DNA from: Actinomycetota bacterium
GTDB taxonomy: Bacteria > Actinomycetota > Actinomycetes > S36-B12 > UBA5976
Assembly (NCBI GenBank): GCA_947486505.1
Contig: CANKTT010000088.1
Span: 1 to 5,979 of the forward strand
Reading direction: 5' to 3'
Length of the DNA stretch: 5,979 nt
Below the pieces are notes generated by a model that saw only the letters and a program-made list of their open reading frames with translations, did not search any database and was not told where the DNA came from. The stretch's first letter is position 1, and each line of letters begins with the position of its first letter. Positions 5,578 to 5,979 of this stretch are shown piece after piece. The position numbers and the translations under genes were made by a program.

Positions 5578-5979
5578 CATTCTCACAAATCGATTTACCA
5601 ACTCCGCCACCATTAGCAGATGATGTCTTTCGGGTCGTAGCGCTAGGCGGACTCGGCGACATCGGGCGAAACATGACCGTGCTGGAGTATCGCGGAAAAC
5701 TTCTGATCGTCGACTGTGGTGTGTTGTTTCCAGAAGAAACTCAACCAGGTGTCGATTTAATCCTGCCGGATTTTGCCTACATTCAAGATCGCCTCGATGA
5801 CGTAGCGGCGATTGTCTTGACGCATGGGCATGAAGATCACATCGGTGCGGTTCCTTACCTCTTAAGACACAAGCAAGACATCCCAATTGTTGGATCACAG
5901 TTAACCCTGGCTTTTGTCGAGAGCAAGCTAAAGGAACATCGAATTTCGGCATACACGCATGCTGTTAAAGAGGGAATGA
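5574..5979 (+). CDS. rnj: Ribonuclease J, N-terminal part (continues beyond the window)
   Basis: RNase J is a metallo-beta-lactamase-fold enzyme with endonuclease and 5'-3' exonuclease activity in RNA processing and decay. The first 135 codons are present and the frame is still open at the right edge; full-length members have roughly 550 residues. Reading from GTG 5574-5576, a short Pro-rich leader precedes VVALGGLGDIGRNM (21-34), the first strand of the fold. LIVDCGVLFPEE (44-55) and GVDLILPDF (59-67) follow. The two-metal motif HxHxDH is intact as THGHEDHIGA (83-92; H84, H86, D88, H89). The GTG overlaps the dapA TGA (GTGA), and GGGTGG lies about nine bases upstream as a possible ribosome binding site. 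In M. tuberculosis the corresponding gene follows dapA in the same way. The C-terminal beta-CASP and dimerisation domains are outside the window. Confidence 0.93.
   Translation, partial: MTFSQIDLPTPPPLADDVFRVVALGGLGDIGRNMTVLEYRGKLLIVDCGVLFPEETQPGVDLILPDFAYIQDRLDDVAAIVLTHGHEDHIGAVPYLLRHKQDIPIVGSQLTLAFVESKLKEHRISAYTHAVKEGM

Noticed and set aside
5551..5952. 133-residue minus-strand open frame at the right edge
   Set aside because: It lies opposite the RNase J coding region, which carries an intact HxHxDH motif and normal family sequence. The minus-strand translation is Arg/His/Cys-rich with no recognisable domain.

Overview
The window reads as a stretch of chromosome from an actinobacterium that is less GC-rich than most of its phylum (roughly half G+C or below by eye). 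The strongest clue is the cluster thyX-dapA-rnj, which has the same order as Rv2754c-Rv2753c-Rv2752c in Mycobacterium tuberculosis. The ThyX and DapA C-termini also have an actinobacterial style. A streamlined freshwater lineage such as the Nanopelagicales (acI) is a reasonable guess, but it is an inference I could not test.

Layout. Positions 1-183 (+) hold the last 60 codons of a DMT/EamA-type membrane transporter. It converges on, and overlaps by 27 bp, a three-gene minus-strand operon at 157-3789. In transcription order this is fbpA (iron-binding lipoprotein), fbpB (fused two-domain permease) and fbpC (ATPase with TOBE domain), a complete ferric-iron ABC importer. A 146-bp divergent intergenic region (3790-3935) separates it from the plus-strand genes thyX (flavin-dependent thymidylate synthase), dapA (4-hydroxy-tetrahydrodipicolinate synthase) and the first 135 codons of rnj (ribonuclease J), which runs off the right edge.

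How the genes work together. FbpA captures ferric iron at the outer face of the membrane, FbpB forms the channel and FbpC hydrolyses ATP. ThyX makes dTMP, DapA opens the lysine/diaminopimelate branch, and RNase J processes and degrades RNA. The last three are housekeeping genes in a tight row (28-bp gap, then a GTGA overlap) and are probably co-transcribed.

The most interesting signals are non-coding. (1) A near-perfect 12-bp-arm palindrome with a diverged copy 28 bp away lies in front of fbpA and looks like a regulator's operator. It does not resemble the usual actinobacterial iron box. (2) A perfect 10-bp-stem inverted repeat sits just after the fbpA stop and buries the first conventional fbpB start codon. 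A CTG overlapping the fbpA stop, with a Shine-Dalgarno-like AGGT, is an alternative start. (3) thyX shows the geometry of a leaderless gene. I found no new defence, mobile or CRISPR system; the window is mostly ordinary core and transport genes.
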